A stretch of 64,000 nucleotides of DNA from NCBI GenBank assembly GCA_037783545.1, contig JBBELK010000684.1:372001-436000 (forward strand), read 5' to 3'. This document shows positions 34,824 to 45,804 of the stretch, one piece after another. The notes beneath the pieces were generated by a model. That model worked only from the letters and a program-made list of their open reading frames with translations. It did not search any database and was not told where the DNA came from. Source of the DNA: Henricia sp. BOLD:AAB3569 (taxonomy: Eukaryota > Echinodermata > Asteroidea > Spinulosida > Echinasteridae). The translations under genes and the position numbers were made by a program. Within the stretch, counting starts at the first letter, position 1. Each line of letters opens with the position of its first letter.

Positions 34824-35000
34824 GTTAAGTAAGGTTGTTTTTGCCCGTACCCGACGTAATTATTAACACTGTATACTCAGTGCTTTCCCGAGACACTATG
34901 AAAAACTTCATAGCGTGCTCGGGTGCGACTCGAACCCACGACCTCCTGCTAGTCCTGCATACAAGGCAGATGTCTTAATCACTCGACCACCGACTAGCCT
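34824..35000 (-). mobile_element. tRNA-Ser-like SINE
   Basis: On the minus strand the head (from about 35000) reads GGCTAGTCGGTGGTCGAGTG, with an A box close to TRGYNNARNNG, an anticodon-like arm CTGC-CTTGTAT-GCAG, a long variable region and B box GGGTTCGAGTCG. A body with CTATGAAGTTTTTCATAG and a tail GGGCAAAAACAACC follow. The long variable arm and D-arm resemble tRNA-Ser. It shares B-box region and tail with 42345-42440, so it is a SINE family, not a tRNA gene. Confidence 0.7.
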
Positions 35001-35085
35001 TTGTTGAATGGCCAGTTCGAATAATTTCGCAACGGGAATTGCAATTAGTCAGAAATTGATTTAGACTTGCGTCAGGGAAGTGAAT

Positions 35086-35141
35086 GTTAAGTAAGGTTGT
35101 TTTTGCCCTTACCCGACGTAATTATTAACACTGTATACTCA
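35086..35141 (-). repeat. 56-bp direct copy of the SINE tail
   Basis: Identical to 34824-34879 except for one base (GCCCGTACC against GCCCTTACC). It is either a second SINE truncated at its 5-prime side or a local duplication. Confidence 0.75.
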
Positions 35142-35599
35142 TATACTGTATATACAGTGTACATGTATATCTGCTATTCATTATTTGTATAATTTGACAG
35201 AAAGAATCCATAACTGTTGTTATATACCTTATACATTGATTCTCGTTCACTGATTGGTTAAATGCAGATCACGCGACATGGAATAGTTCAACCATTTCAG
35301 TCGGCAACTGAAAAAAGTACTATTGTTTGACCTTTTGCGTCATAGGTCAAAGGATAGTACTCACCAAAAGTACTATTTAACAGCGCGTACGGAATACGCG
35401 CGAGCGTGTGCCATCACGCGCGCCTGCGACAGCGCGCGGGAGACGCTATAAAAGCAATCAGTGGTGTTCGCGTTCACGCAATGTGCACTTTGGTTTAGCT
35501 CTCTGAAAACTAACTTTTGTCCTGAAATATCAATCATTTGACACAAAAAAATCAATGTATGAGGTATATAAAACAAATATCGACTGCTCTTTATTCGGG

Positions 35600-35745
35600 T
35601 GATGGTGTACAAACTATCGTCCCTCGGTGATCTTAAGAGGGAAGTCCTGCTATTTTCCCGAGGCCGCAGGCCGAGGGAAAATAGCAGGACTGCTGTCTCA
35701 AGATCACATCGGGACGATAGTTTGCACGTACCATCACCCTCATGA
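35600..35745. mobile_element. Near-perfect 146-bp palindrome
   Basis: Arms run from GGGTGATGGTGTACAAACTA to TAGTTTGCACGTACCATCAC with centre GAGGCCGCAGGCCGAGG. Nearly the whole length folds into one hairpin. It is typical of a foldback MITE; a functional transcript hairpin is less likely. Confidence 0.75.
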
Positions 35746-35915
35746 GCAGTCAATATTTGTATACTATTCAATGGGAATTTTAGAACATCTATCATTTTTT
35801 CTGGCGTGGGAGTCAATTTGATCTAATGAAAACATCTACTGGTATACACGAATCCATTTCTTAGTTTATTTAAAATGTATTCTGTATTTAAATATCAATT
35901 GTTACAATCTTTGGT

Positions 35916-36386
35916 GAGGCCAAACAAAATAAATGGTGTTTACGGTAACGGCCTAAAAGAAATCCAGGTAGGTAGGTAGGAAAACTTTTGGGTGTTGTTT
36001 TGCAATGTTTGAAACTTACCATCAACACTATTAACCATGTTCATGTACTTGTACATGTACCATGTATAGAAAATGTTATGTTCGTTTGAAATTATTGCAA
36101 ATAGTGCTCATTTAAAATTATCAACTTGAAAACCGGCAATAAAAAGTTTGAGGTCGTCAGTAGACTGCCGAAGTGAATACGTCACCTTTTGTTGGTTGCC
36201 TAGGCAATTGGCTCTAAACTAAAAATCACCAAACCGCGTCCCTATGCTTTTCCAATGGTACTTTTGCCGACGGCCATGATAGTTTAGAGCCAATTGCCAT
36301 GGCAACCCACGTCACACTTCGGCTGTCTATTTAGCCTCAAATTCCAGGTAGGGTTACAGTAAACACACCATTTATTTTGTTTAGCC
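35916..36386. mobile_element. Non-autonomous element with about 33-bp inverted ends
   Basis: AGGCCAAACAAAATAAATGG at about 35916 and CCATTTATTTTGTTTAGCCT ending near 36386 are inverted repeats. Inside, a second inverted pair (AATTGGCTCTAAACTA and complement, 36208 and 36270) adds symmetry. No coding region. Confidence 0.65.
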
Positions 36387-37619
36387 TGAGTAAGCTGACA
36401 GCTGTTGTACCTATAGTGAAGCCAGGGTAGCTAGTGCAGTTTCCACAGACGTTAAAGACCCTTTGGTGGGATTGCCATGGACTAACCTTACGCGCAAGTG
36501 TGACTTGCACAACTAGAGTTCATTTGTCCAGTCATATAGCGCCATGGAATTTGCAATTGAGAAGACCTTCCCGCTTATTACTTGGCTACCTCTCTGTTTC
36601 CATCTTGCACCCCTCACTTGGGTTCATGCCCATGAAGACTCTGTGTGGAAAATGAAGACAAATAATTCACAAGTGCAATTGGAATACGGAATAATGTAAT
36701 GCGTTTGTGTCCTATATCGGCGAAGTGTGCGTAAACCAATAAGGCGGAGGCCAACTCGGCAACTTTTTACTAACTTTCACGAAAACCAAAAAGAGTTCAA
36801 GAATCGACCTCTCATCACCACTTTTTCTATGATAAATATCAAACATACATTGTACATGTATTGACAAACATTTCCCGAAACAGAAATGTTGCAAATGCGA
36901 GAAATCATCAGGGATTCCCTTTGCGCGTCACGCCGTGGCTGGAAGTCTGTAACATGGACTCGCAGTGCAGCACACTAAATCCGAGTGCGGTATTCGGACT
37001 CTTCCACTTGACTGTGGTTATGTCTTACGTTGGTCGCTGGCAAAATCTGGGCCCGTATGACTAGTAGCTGACCTCTGCCTCATAGGTTTACGCACAGTTG
37101 GCCGTGCAATACTTGTCATCCAATCCCACGATGCAATAAGAACGTTGATAGGTTTTGTTTTACTTTGCGTCACAATTAAATATGGGAATCAATAGCCTGG
37201 ATGATTTTAGAATATTAATACATGTATGTACTAACATACATTTCCGTCACAAATGCTCTGTTTTCGAGAAAAATCAAATGCTTCGTTTTTGATTGCACAT
37301 TTTGTTTTTGGGATTCTGGAAGCACACTATGCAGACAACAACCTTCACGCGCTCAGAACATTGAGTAGTTAACACGCTTCACACACTGCCTCGGCGGCCA
37401 GCAGCATGCAGAGCCCATTGCAACTGCAGTTCTCCATTTCACACACTTTATATGCAAGCGAGCGTGAAAGAAACACAACATTATCTTGAAAATGCAACAT
37501 TTAAATGGTAAAGGTATTTTAGAATCGAGAACTTTCTAAGCTATCGATTCCCATAATTATTTTCCTTAAATTCGAGTTGTGGCGTTAAGTAAAAAAATAC
37601 CCCTAGATAAGGTTTATTG

Positions 37620-37860
37620 GGTCAAGGGGACGAGTAGGCTAGCGGGCGAGTCAGTCAGGGGGCGAGTTGGTTGGGGGGCGAGTCGGTCAGGGGAGACTTG
37701 ACCTGATTCCGGCTAGTCAGCCACCGTAACTGACTTTTCAGTCAGAAAAATGTCAAGTCGCCCCATGACCGAGTCGCCTCTTACCCACTTGCCCCTTCCC
37801 AAGTCGCCCCCTGACTGACTCGCCCCTTATCAAGTCACCCCCTGGTCGACTTGCCACCTG
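37620..37860. repeat. GGGCGAGTCGGTCAGG minisatellite forming an inverted repeat
   Basis: Left side repeats GGCGAGTCAGTCAGGGG forms; right side carries the complements (CCCCTGACTGACTCGCCCC and similar). The same motif reappears at 38065-38130, at the edge of the foldback. Confidence 0.7.
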
Positions 37861-38129
37861 GATGGAAAAGCTTATTATACCAAACTTTTAATCGTTCACT
37901 AAAATTAAAAACCTCATGGAACCTTGGATCTGACGGTTTTTTTTCTGTGTGCAGTTTTGTTTGTCCAATATATTTTTGAAGCCAAGTATTTTTTAAATAT
38001 TGTACTTCGCTGCAGTATTAAATTACACACCAAAAATCTACACTTTCTGTGACGTTTTTCCAGGGGGCGAGTCGGTCAGGCGGCGACTTGGTAACGGGCG
38101 AGTCGGCAAGGGGCGACTTGGAAAGGGGC

Positions 38130-39500
38130 GAGACAACTCATACCTGGGACAACTCGAACCCGAGACAACTCATACCCCTTTTGTTGTCATCATTTTGTTG
38201 TAAATTTGTAAATGTCCTGCGAAACATCTCCCCCCAAAACAGCAAAAGTTTCAGCAAACATCGCAGCAAAAGTTGCGACAGAAATCACGGCAACATTTGA
38301 CAAGTCTTGGTAAAAATCACGGCAAATGTCCCGGCAAAAAGGAAAAGTTGTGGCAGAATGTGGCTGAAATCGGATCAAAAGTCTTCACAAGGGGCCAGCA
38401 AAAGTGGCACTCAACTATCGCCAAAGGGGGTGATACTATATACCGGAAAACACCGGAAAACACCGGAAAATACCGGAAAACACCGGAAAACTCACCGGAA
38501 AACACCGGAAAACACCGGAAAACATACTAAATACCGGAAAACACTAAATTTTTCCGGTATTTAGTATGTTTTCCGGTATTTAGTATGTTTTCCGGTGTTT
38601 TCTGGTGTTTTCCGATGTTTTCCGGTAAATAGTACTACCGGCCAAAGGTCTGAATGTCCCGACAAATGTCCCGGTAAATTCCCAACAAAAGTCACTGCAA
38701 ACTTTACGGCAAAAGTGCCAGGGAAAAGTTCTCTGCAGAAAAGGAAGTCAGTGAAATGCTTTCATAAAGTGACACGGCCGTACACGATCATGACCATGGA
38801 AAGGGTTCGAGTTGTCCCGGGTTCGAGTTGTCCCGGGTACGAGTGGACCAGGGTGTCCTATTTTGGGTGCAAGTGGACCCGGGTTCTAGTTGTCCCGGGT
38901 ACGAGTTGTCCTGTTTCCGCCTACTGCCTCATACATGTACAATCGGAAACGGGACAACCCGTACCCACGACATCTCAAACCCGGGACAACTTGCACCCAA
39001 AATAAAACACCCTGGTCAACTCGTACCCGGGACAACTCGAACCCGGGACAACTCGAACCCTTTCCATCGTCATGATAGCGTACAGGCGTGTCACTTTATA
39101 AAAGCATTTCACCGACTTCCTTTTCTGCAGATAATTTTTCCCCGGCACTTTTGCCCCTACATGTACATGTACATGTACATGGAACGACACTTTACCGTAG
39201 TTTGCAGCGACCATTTGTCGGGTCATTAATACTTTTGGCGAGAGTTTTAGTGCCACTTTTGCCGGCCCCTTGTGAAGATTTTTGACCCCATTTCGGCCAC
39301 ATTTCCTTGGAATTTTGCCGGGATTTTACCAGGACTTTGTCAAAAATGTTGCCGTGATTTCTGTCGCAACTTCGCTGACATTTTGCCTGCGATGTTTGCT
39401 AAAACTTTTGCTGTTTTGGGGAAGAGGTGTTTCGCAGGAAGTTTAAAAATGTACAACAAAATTATAACAACAAAAGGGGTACGAGTTGTCCCGGGTACGA
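38130..39500. repeat. 1.4-kb foldback with GTACGAGTTGTCCCGGG repeats
   Basis: The left half contains GACAACTCATACCCCTTTT (38163) and a stretch up to about 38820; the right half has complements in reverse order to AAAAGGGGTACGAGTTGTC (39473). Matching landmarks: CTTCACAAGGGGCC / GGCCCCTTGTGAAG and TTCTCTGCAGAAAAGGAAGT / ACTTCCTTTTCTGCAG. Centre near 38935, with ten or so GAGTTGTCCCGGGT repeats on both sides. Arms are imperfect. Confidence 0.75.
38445..38635. repeat. CCGGAAAACA tandem repeat with its own inversion
   Basis: Left half repeats CCGGAAAACA (with CCGGAAAATA), right half repeats TTTTCCGGTGT/TTTTCCGGTATTTAGTATG, so the tract can fold on itself at about 38550. It interrupts the left arm of the larger foldback. 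Confidence 0.8.
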
Positions 39501-39556
39501 GTTGTCCCGGGCACGAGTTGTCCAGCATTCCCTACTACAATCAACTAAAACATGTC

Positions 39557-39662
39557 AAGGCACCCGCGTGACCATGGTGACCGTGTCTTTCTGTCTAGTG
39601 TGCCTTTAAACATGTTAAAAATGGCACACAGACAGACAGACACGGTCACGCGGGTGCCTTTG
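39557..39662. repeat. 106-bp palindrome
   Basis: AAGGCACCCGCGTGACC ... GGTCACGCGGGTGCCTTT, with a second inner pair GTGACCGTGTCT...AGACACGGTCAC and a loop near TTTAAACATGTTAAA. Confidence 0.75.
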
Positions 39663-39985
39663 TTTGACCATGGGTTTGACTTGAATTTCTAAAATTGTTG
39701 TACTGTAAAACCAAACACAGACAACTTACCTACCTTACATGTAAGTTGTTGCAATGGCAACTACGCATGGTGTAATATTTTCAGGATTGTACAGCAGTAA
39801 TATAAAGCTGCGCTGCCGCTGCACCTGCACACATATACATAACAACCGGAACCGTGACAACTGAACGAACAAATTGAGAAATTTAACTGTACGAAGACCG
39901 TATACAGAATTAGAAACGTACATTGTATTTCTTCTCGATCCGTGAATTTATGGCATGCTTCCATTTTTTCGTTTTATACGGACAA

Positions 39986-40262
39986 GTTTCTCAGTAAAAA
40001 TACGGATTTGTTATAGTAAATTAACAGAAATTTACCAAATGTCCTGTAAAATAACAGGCCATAAAAAAAATCTCCGTATTTAAAGGACATTTGTCTGGTG
40101 TCCGTAAAATAACGGATATTCCTAGTTTCTCAGTAAAAATACGGATTGTTTCTAGTAAATTAACAGAAATTCACCAAATGGCCTGTAAAATAACAGGCCA
40201 TAAAAAAATCCCCGTAATTTAAAGGACATTTGTCTGGTGTCCGTAAAACAACGGATATTCCC
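39986..40262 (+). repeat. 139-bp tandem duplication in the right end
   Basis: GTTTCTCAGTAAAAATACGG starts copies at 39986 and 40125. Each copy has CTGTAAAATAACAGGCCATA and GGACATTTGTCTGGTGTCCG. It mirrors the tandem amplification in the left end. Confidence 0.8.
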
Positions 40263-40363
40263 AGTATTCCATGTGAATATACGGTCTTTTAGTTGTAAAT
40301 GAACTTAACGGACAAATTCCGTGAAAATTTCTCCGTTATTATACGGACATTTTTTACAGTGTA

Positions 40364-41440
40364 GGTGTTTTTTTTTTTTTCGGAATTGTTTTGTAAGTTT
40401 GTATGGACTCCAATTTTGTATCGTTTCCGTGCGCGATTATTTAGCCGCGGCCGCGTAGACTTGATTTGTGTGCGTGCTTATTGCTAGCCTTGTCCAAGGC
40501 CGTCTGCAGGTTTTTTTTTGCTGTAGGGAATATTTTAGTCTAGCGCATGCAAACTGCACACGGCATCAAAACGAGCCACTTTGAGATAACGACTTCTGTA
40601 GTAAACCCGTACGGCAATACATACTGCGTACTAGCTGCGTACGGCCTGGTCTAGCTCGATGCCGATACATGTACGTGCATGTGTGCATAGTCGTAGCGCG
40701 GCGCGTTGTGAGCCAATATACGTGCAACAGATTCCGTATACCTCGTAAGCGCTTTGTTCAGTTTTATCTTCAGCGGGCCGTCTAGAAGTCAATCCCAAAG
40801 CCTTGGTCAAGGCTAGCTTATTGCAGGATTAATGTGGCTATGCAACCGGCAACCGTGCCGGGGAAATAATTTGTCACTCCAGCTGAAAGATTACCGTGCA
40901 CGGATCTGACAACCACTGGGACCTCACAAACTAAACCTTTATGAGACAACTCTGAACAATTCTAAGTTTTTCCTTAGTAAAATCATGATATTTTCTCCTC
41001 TTAATTTTGTGTTTTTATCATCAAACTAACAAGTTTTTCTTATAGATTATAAAAAGGCAAATCCTGGGTGTCCGTGCATGGTAATCTTTCTGGGGGTAAA
41101 TCCTCTCTAAAGTCGATTAGAAGCCGTTGCGATTCCAATTTGAGAATCAGAATCATAATTCAATTTGTTTTTATTAGTTTCATTATTTTGGCGTTTCCAG
41201 GGAGTACTCAACAATGTTTAATGTTAATGGACGCAGAAATTACAAACTTTGTGTCAAATTTGGAAAACAAAATTAATTTTAGAGACGACTTTTGTTTTGA
41301 AAATGTAATCATAGTCCAATTCCAAAAATTTTGAAATGGCCGCAAGCTTTTACTGTCTATGTTTGGGTGAAAGGATTAAAAATTAATTTACACAAGCGAA
41401 CAAATTTAGAAAACTTACATGTTTCTGTAACGAAAAATAG
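40364..41440. other. No recognised gene
   Basis: Host flank of the CACTG element. 40980-41085 (TTTTTATCATCAAACTAAC ... TGTCCGTGCATGGTAAT) is similar to 59225-59300, a short dispersed repeat. Otherwise nothing supported. Confidence 0.4.
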
Positions 41441-41842
41441 GTATTTTTTCCGCATACATTGAACAAAGATTTGAAGGAAATTACCTCCTGGAATCAACAG
41501 ATAATTGAATTTTAAGATATACTTCCCACTGGCACTTTTGTCGCAAATGTTGCTTCCTGTAGAAAAATCACATTTTCTCCTTCAAAAATTGCATTCGGTT
41601 AATGCACAAGATTATAAGATTCACGCATGCGCGCAGCGCCCTCTGTTGCCGCGCTTATGCACGAACCGCTCGCGCTGTAATTTTGTGCATTACTTTATGC
41701 AGTAATTTTATCATTTATCTCAGAAATGCAACATTTCCGACAGAAGTGCAAGTGGGAAGTATATCTTAAAATTGGATGATCTGTTGATTCCAGGAGGTAA
41801 TTTTTATTCAAATATTTGTTCAATGTATACAGAAAAAAATAC
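41441..41842. mobile_element. Foldback element with about 130-bp arms
   Basis: Left arm from GTATTTTTTCCGCATACATT through TTACCTCCTGGAATCAACAG and AAGATATACTTCCCACTGGC; right arm the complement, ending ATGTATACAGAAAAAAATAC. The centre is GC-rich (GCGCAGCGCCCTCTG). No coding region. Confidence 0.75.
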
Positions 41843-42155
41843 CGAAAAATATTTAAAAAAATGTCTTAAAACCTTCGATTAAAAAGCAGGGCCTGCCTTT
41901 TGATATTTCTTGTTTTTTTATCGAGTGGCATTAATCCTTGACGGAATTTTAAGTTCTTGGTACCAAATGAAAGTTGATAACTTTATCTAATCTAGAAAAA
42001 TAGCAATTTAACTTTTACTTGTAAATATTTGTTTATGCCCCAAATCGGCCTGAACATGGACAGTCCATCGTTAAGCACTAAATTGATTGACAGAAAATGA
42101 AAATGCTATTTCATTCTTGTAAAGTTGTTTAGTTTTGTACCTGAAAAAACAAACA

Positions 42156-42244
42156 CTATGAACTACTAACAATGGAAATTGGGCACACACTATTGTTAAT
42201 AACAATGGCTTGTGCTCAATTTCCATTGTTAGTTGCTCACAGTG
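42156..42244. mobile_element. MITE with CACTATGA ends, copy 2
   Basis: CACTATGAACTACTAACAAT ... ATTGTTAGTTGCTCACAGTG, an 89-bp near-palindrome related to 33945-34036, with AACAATGGAAATTGGGCACA in the left arm. Confidence 0.6.
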
Positions 42245-42344
42245 ACAACCCCTAAATGATGTTGATGCAAGCCAAATCACTTTCATAAGTTGCAGTAGGC
42301 CTACTCGCTGCTGTATGATTTGAACCAGCTACATGTACTCAACA

Positions 42345-42440
42345 CCAACCAGCACAGGAGGTCGTGGGTTCATGTCCCAACTGAATATGCTATAAAGTTT
42401 TTCTCAGTCTCAGGGAGTCGCGTCAAGTAGGGCAAAAAAA
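42345..42440 (+). mobile_element. SINE related to 34824-35000, 5-prime truncated
   Basis: GGAGGTCGTGGGTTCATGTC (decayed B box), then CTATAAAGTTTTTCTCAGTC and a tail TAGGGCAAAAAAAACGC. Same order of blocks as the minus-strand copy at 34.8 kb. Confidence 0.6.
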
Positions 42441-43126
42441 ACGCTAATTTTTATTTATTTTTCCTGATGCAAGCCAAATCGCATTCTCTCGCAAAGTTAA
42501 GAAAACCTCAAATGTTTAATTTTCAAAAGGAATTTCAATATTTTCATAGGATAATCTTACACAAAAGCTAAACACAACATAACATCTCTTTTAATCATAC
42601 AACTACATGTACAGAAAGACCAACAAAATATGTTGCCTGTTTATTGTAACTCTTTTCCAGTTTTAAAATGGAAAAATAAATTACACGGCCAGTCAATGAA
42701 AACGCATCACCCTCATTTTTGAAATATGCATCAGCAATTTGTGATGTGTAATGCATTCAGCTTTTTTCAGTTAGTCTATACACACAATAGTTCGAGTACC
42801 GGTACTCAGATCAGTGAATATTACGCTTCAATGACTTTGTTTTCTATTTTTTGTTTACAAGATCTATTAAAAAATTTCAAATCTTAAGGGTGAATGCATT
42901 TTCATTGCTATTGGTATATTTTGGAGAACTTGCTTACAAACTGCTACGATGCAATTACACAGTAACAAATAACTTAAATTTACAACATGTAATTTGTTTA
43001 TAAAATACACAGTTGTGCAATCACATGTATATGTATATGCATGTCAATGTGTACGTATGCATTATAAAAGATGCAACAAAATGTTTATGAATGTAGCATT
43101 ACTGTCCAATAGTCAAATCAATTCAG

Positions 43127-43340
43127 CACTGCTTTCTGACTTAAGCGAAGGGACAACACTTGCAAAGGGTTGCCTAACTCTGTATGCTTCATGTAAGTCG
43201 CCATCTTTTGCAGTTCGGCGCTCGGACTTGAGAGGGCGTGGGTCAGGATGCAACAGATTTTTACATACTTCACAGCATATGGAAGTCGGGAACCAAGGCA
43301 CCAATCTTGACGTCATCCATGCAATCATGGGGCTGGACAT
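43127..43340 (+). CDS. Possible upstream exon of the conserved gene
   Basis: Open segment between ATTCAG and the strong donor GTAAGT. It reads ALLSDLSEGTTLAKGCLTLY through TNLDVIHAIMGLD and leaves at phase 2. The next exon (44091) must be read from phase 0 to join the rest of the gene, so the phases do not match; joining at phase 2 opens a different frame (KLGIPVEKEDIPLQVIWRKD...) that stops at 44233. Either this exon belongs to another transcript or an exon is missing between them. Confidence 0.3.
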
Positions 43341-44090
43341 GTAAGTTCTTTTTTTTCAATTCAATGAAAAAAGCTCCATGAATACATTGTCATCCAGTTT
43401 AACAGTTTTGCATGCATTATTCATTCCCAGAAGCAAGGTCGGTTAAAGGCCCTGTAGATGATCTGTTTTTGAGCGAATCTGCGAATAAAACCATTATAAA
43501 TCAAAAGAAAGACATCAACAAACTCACCTGAAGAAATTTCATCTTTGTCAAATGTACCACGTACAAAAAAAAAACAATGAAAATCCATATGCATTCTCCT
43601 GGTCTTGGCGGGGTGTTTCAAATATTCGTTCTCAGTTGATCGGGTACTACGTGGCTTGCGTCATGCACTCTGTGGCGCACATACTGCGTAAAAAATGCAT
43701 CGCGTTGGAACACGCACACGCAATACACAGCGCCCATGCATTTTGGACCGCGTAGATGCGAACCAAAAATATGTAAATCGTTTGCAAACGATCGAAATAA
43801 TTTCATCTTTACCGATTATTTTCTGGTAAAATTATATCATTTTCAGTGAAAACCTTTTATTGGATAGTTGCTATTAATTCAATCTTTACTTTCAGAACTT
43901 TTCCCCTGTAAACTCGTCGATTACTTTTTGTGGTGATTGCAAATGATCCACTGGGCCTTTAAATGCAGACTGTGCATTTTCTATTGGTGCAACCTTGATC
44001 TGATTAATTGATTGATTTCATTGATGAATTGCTTGGTTAACCATATTAACACATCAGCATAACAAATAATTCATTTTGTTTGTTAACCAG

Positions 44091-44262
44091 GAAGCTTGGT
44101 ATACCTGTGGAAAAGGAAGACATTCCGCTACAGGTTATTTGGAGGAAAGACTGCGTAATGTACGTAAGAGATCGAAGGACAGAGTGGCTGTTGTTACATC
44201 GCCTATTTCGTCATCCTCTTCGTCCTCTCTAATGAGCACTGTAACATTGAATGTGCCCACAG
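44091..44262 (+). CDS. Exon of uncharacterised conserved gene (Ser-rich linker)
   Basis: Acceptor TTGTTAACCAG, donor CCCACAG/GTAATA. In the frame that fits the next exon it reads EAWYTCGKGRHSATGYLEER, a basic stretch, then SPISSSSSSSLMSTVTLNVP, leaving at phase 1. It is probably the variable, unstructured part before the conserved domain. The left breakpoint of the tandem duplication lies inside it (44218, in the TCATCCTCTTCGTCC serine codons), so the second copy keeps only its last 45 bases. A second frame is also open for nearly all of the exon. Confidence 0.5.
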
Positions 44263-44523
44263 GTAATATCATGAACATTCTGTTTTGATATTATATTTTA
44301 AATTTTAGCAATTTTTATTGTAATGATGGTTAGTTCAGAAAGATTAACAGATTTGGTTTGGCCATACTTCCACCATCAGGCATGATTTTCCAATGTCATT
44401 ACACAACTTTTAGTTTGAAAATCATTCACTTTTAAGATATTCAACTGTTTTTTTTTTTTTTAAACTGTTATTGTCTGACCATCATCTTCACAGTTTAATT
44501 TGTATAATCAATTACATTCTTAG

Positions 44524-44714
44524 CTGATGTTTCTGACGAGGATGCGAACAGCATGATGACCTGGCTAAAGCACAATATGGAACCCCTTACCCAGGTCAAG
44601 GAGTATATGGCCAAGACAGCAAAAGCCAGAGCTGCTTTTGTTCGTGACCACCCAGAGGAGCCTGTCGGAACTGTTTTGAAGGAATACCCCCGCCGTATTG
44701 ATACTCCGGGAATG
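44524..44714 (+). CDS. Exon of uncharacterised conserved gene, copy A (domain start)
   Basis: Acceptor TACATTCTTAG, donor ATG/GTTAGT. It continues phase 1 to A-DVSDEDANSMMTWLKHNMEP, then VKEYMAKTAKARAAFVRDHP, ending EYPRRIDTPGM at phase 0. The pattern WL..N..P...V..YM..TA..R...........L..YPR..DTPGM is one I know from many predicted proteins of unknown function in fish, lancelets, echinoderms and cnidarians. The copy B exon differs by one synonymous base (CCG/CCA proline). Cellular role unknown. Confidence 0.75.
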
Positions 44715-45184
44715 GTTAGTTTGTGTTTATTGGGAAGGGGCGTAATCATACATGCAGATTACGTTTAACAAAAAATTATTAGAACAATTCTCGGTCACAT
44801 GGGAAGGACATTAAATTGAATGACGTGTAATGCTGGGTTATGTGGATTTTTTCCTTTTTTCTGTGAGACTATTAGTTTTTTAAGTTAAGATAAAGTGCTT
44901 TTGCAAGAAAATAGGAATAATCAGTGTTTTTTTATTTTGTATTATTAATCCTAGAGATACATGTAGCAATACTGTGTATGATTCGCCAATGTGTAGACAC
45001 TGCTCTCCATGGAGTTGGTTTCAGGCATTATTTACGTATATTGGCTGGACACAACCCGGGATAACCTGAGGTTTGACATCTTGAGTGCCAATTATTAGTG
45101 GACATGATCGCACACACTTTATAAGTGAACAATTTTTACTACTAATTATTATTAATACATGTTTTGGGTATTTTTTTTTTCCAG

Positions 45185-45318
45185 ATTGAACAAGATTTCC
45201 GTTTGATTCTACCAGAGGCAGCGGACAATTTGTACCATACATGGAACAAATTGTGTGGAGGAATTCTGGAGTATGCCAGCAAACTGGCAACAGTATCTTC
45301 GAGTCGAGGCATGCACAG
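45185..45318 (+). CDS. Exon of uncharacterised conserved gene, copy A (middle)
   Basis: A long pyrimidine tract and CCAG precede it; donor CACAG/GTACAT. Reads IEQDFRLILPEAADNLYHTW and NKLCGGILEYASKLATVSSS, leaving at phase 2. I..DF.......A..L...W is the second conserved block of the family. Twelve bases beyond the donor lies the sequence that is the empty target site (TAATTATG at 45326-45333) of the insertion seen in copy B. Confidence 0.75.
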
Positions 45319-45683
45319 GTACATGTAATTATGTAATTGGGTTTGTCCGCACTATTGGGTACATATTTGTTGCACGGAATGGAAATATGAGATTATGCTT
45401 CAAATTTGTACATTATTAACCCATTGGGGATTGTGCATACCTAAAAATTCAGACAACTGTCTTTGAGTATGCAGATTTGGCTGAATTTATTAATTATATC
45501 ACTATATTCCCGTTGATACTCCTGATCCTGTCTGTCCAAATTACAAACATACAAAGTATGTGATTAAAATTACATTGAGCACCAGCATGTACTAAATATC
45601 TGATCTGTAAATGGTGCAAACCAAAGAATTGATATAAATCTGAATAGTTTTTGTAATTTTTTTTTGGGAGCAGATGATGAGAG

Positions 45684-45804
45684 GGGAAATTTGGCAGTGT
45701 TGGTGCTTCCATGCATTTTCCCAACTGGAGTTAAACGGATCAAAGGAAAGACGAGCAGAACCACTGTGGATGATGCCATCAGGTCCTTCGTTGACTTCCA
45801 GCCA
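45684..45804 (+). CDS. Exon of uncharacterised conserved gene, copy A (penultimate)
   Basis: Reads (R)GNLAVLVLPCIFPTG, then KGKTSRTTVDDAIRSFVDFQ-P and donor GTAAGA at phase 0. The first AG after the T tract (45672-45673) would place the incoming phase-2 codon out of frame; the AG at 45682-45683 restores it, so I start the exon there. D...F..DF.PVGTNL across the junction to 63659 is the family's third block. Alternative: an unseen micro-exon between 45318 and 45684. Confidence 0.65.

Larger units (their letters stand above)
33501..40361. mobile_element. 6.9-kb element or composite with CACTG termini and TA duplication
   Basis: Left end CACTGTAAAAAAAAAATCCG at 33501; right end complement gives CACTGTAAAAAATGTCCG at 40361. 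Both are followed inward by CCGTTATTTTACGG-like palindromes. TA flanks both sides, within a target that would have read ACCTAGGT, itself a palindrome. CACTG-type ends suggest the CMC (CACTA/Mirage/Chapaev) group, but I see no transposase, so this is inference. The interior holds SINEs, palindromes and a foldback. Two nearby independent copies could also create paired ends. Confidence 0.55.

Noticed and set aside
34905-35000. Functional tRNA gene (TGT anticodon)
   Set aside because: A and B boxes are off consensus, the acceptor stem does not pair and the SINE tail follows.
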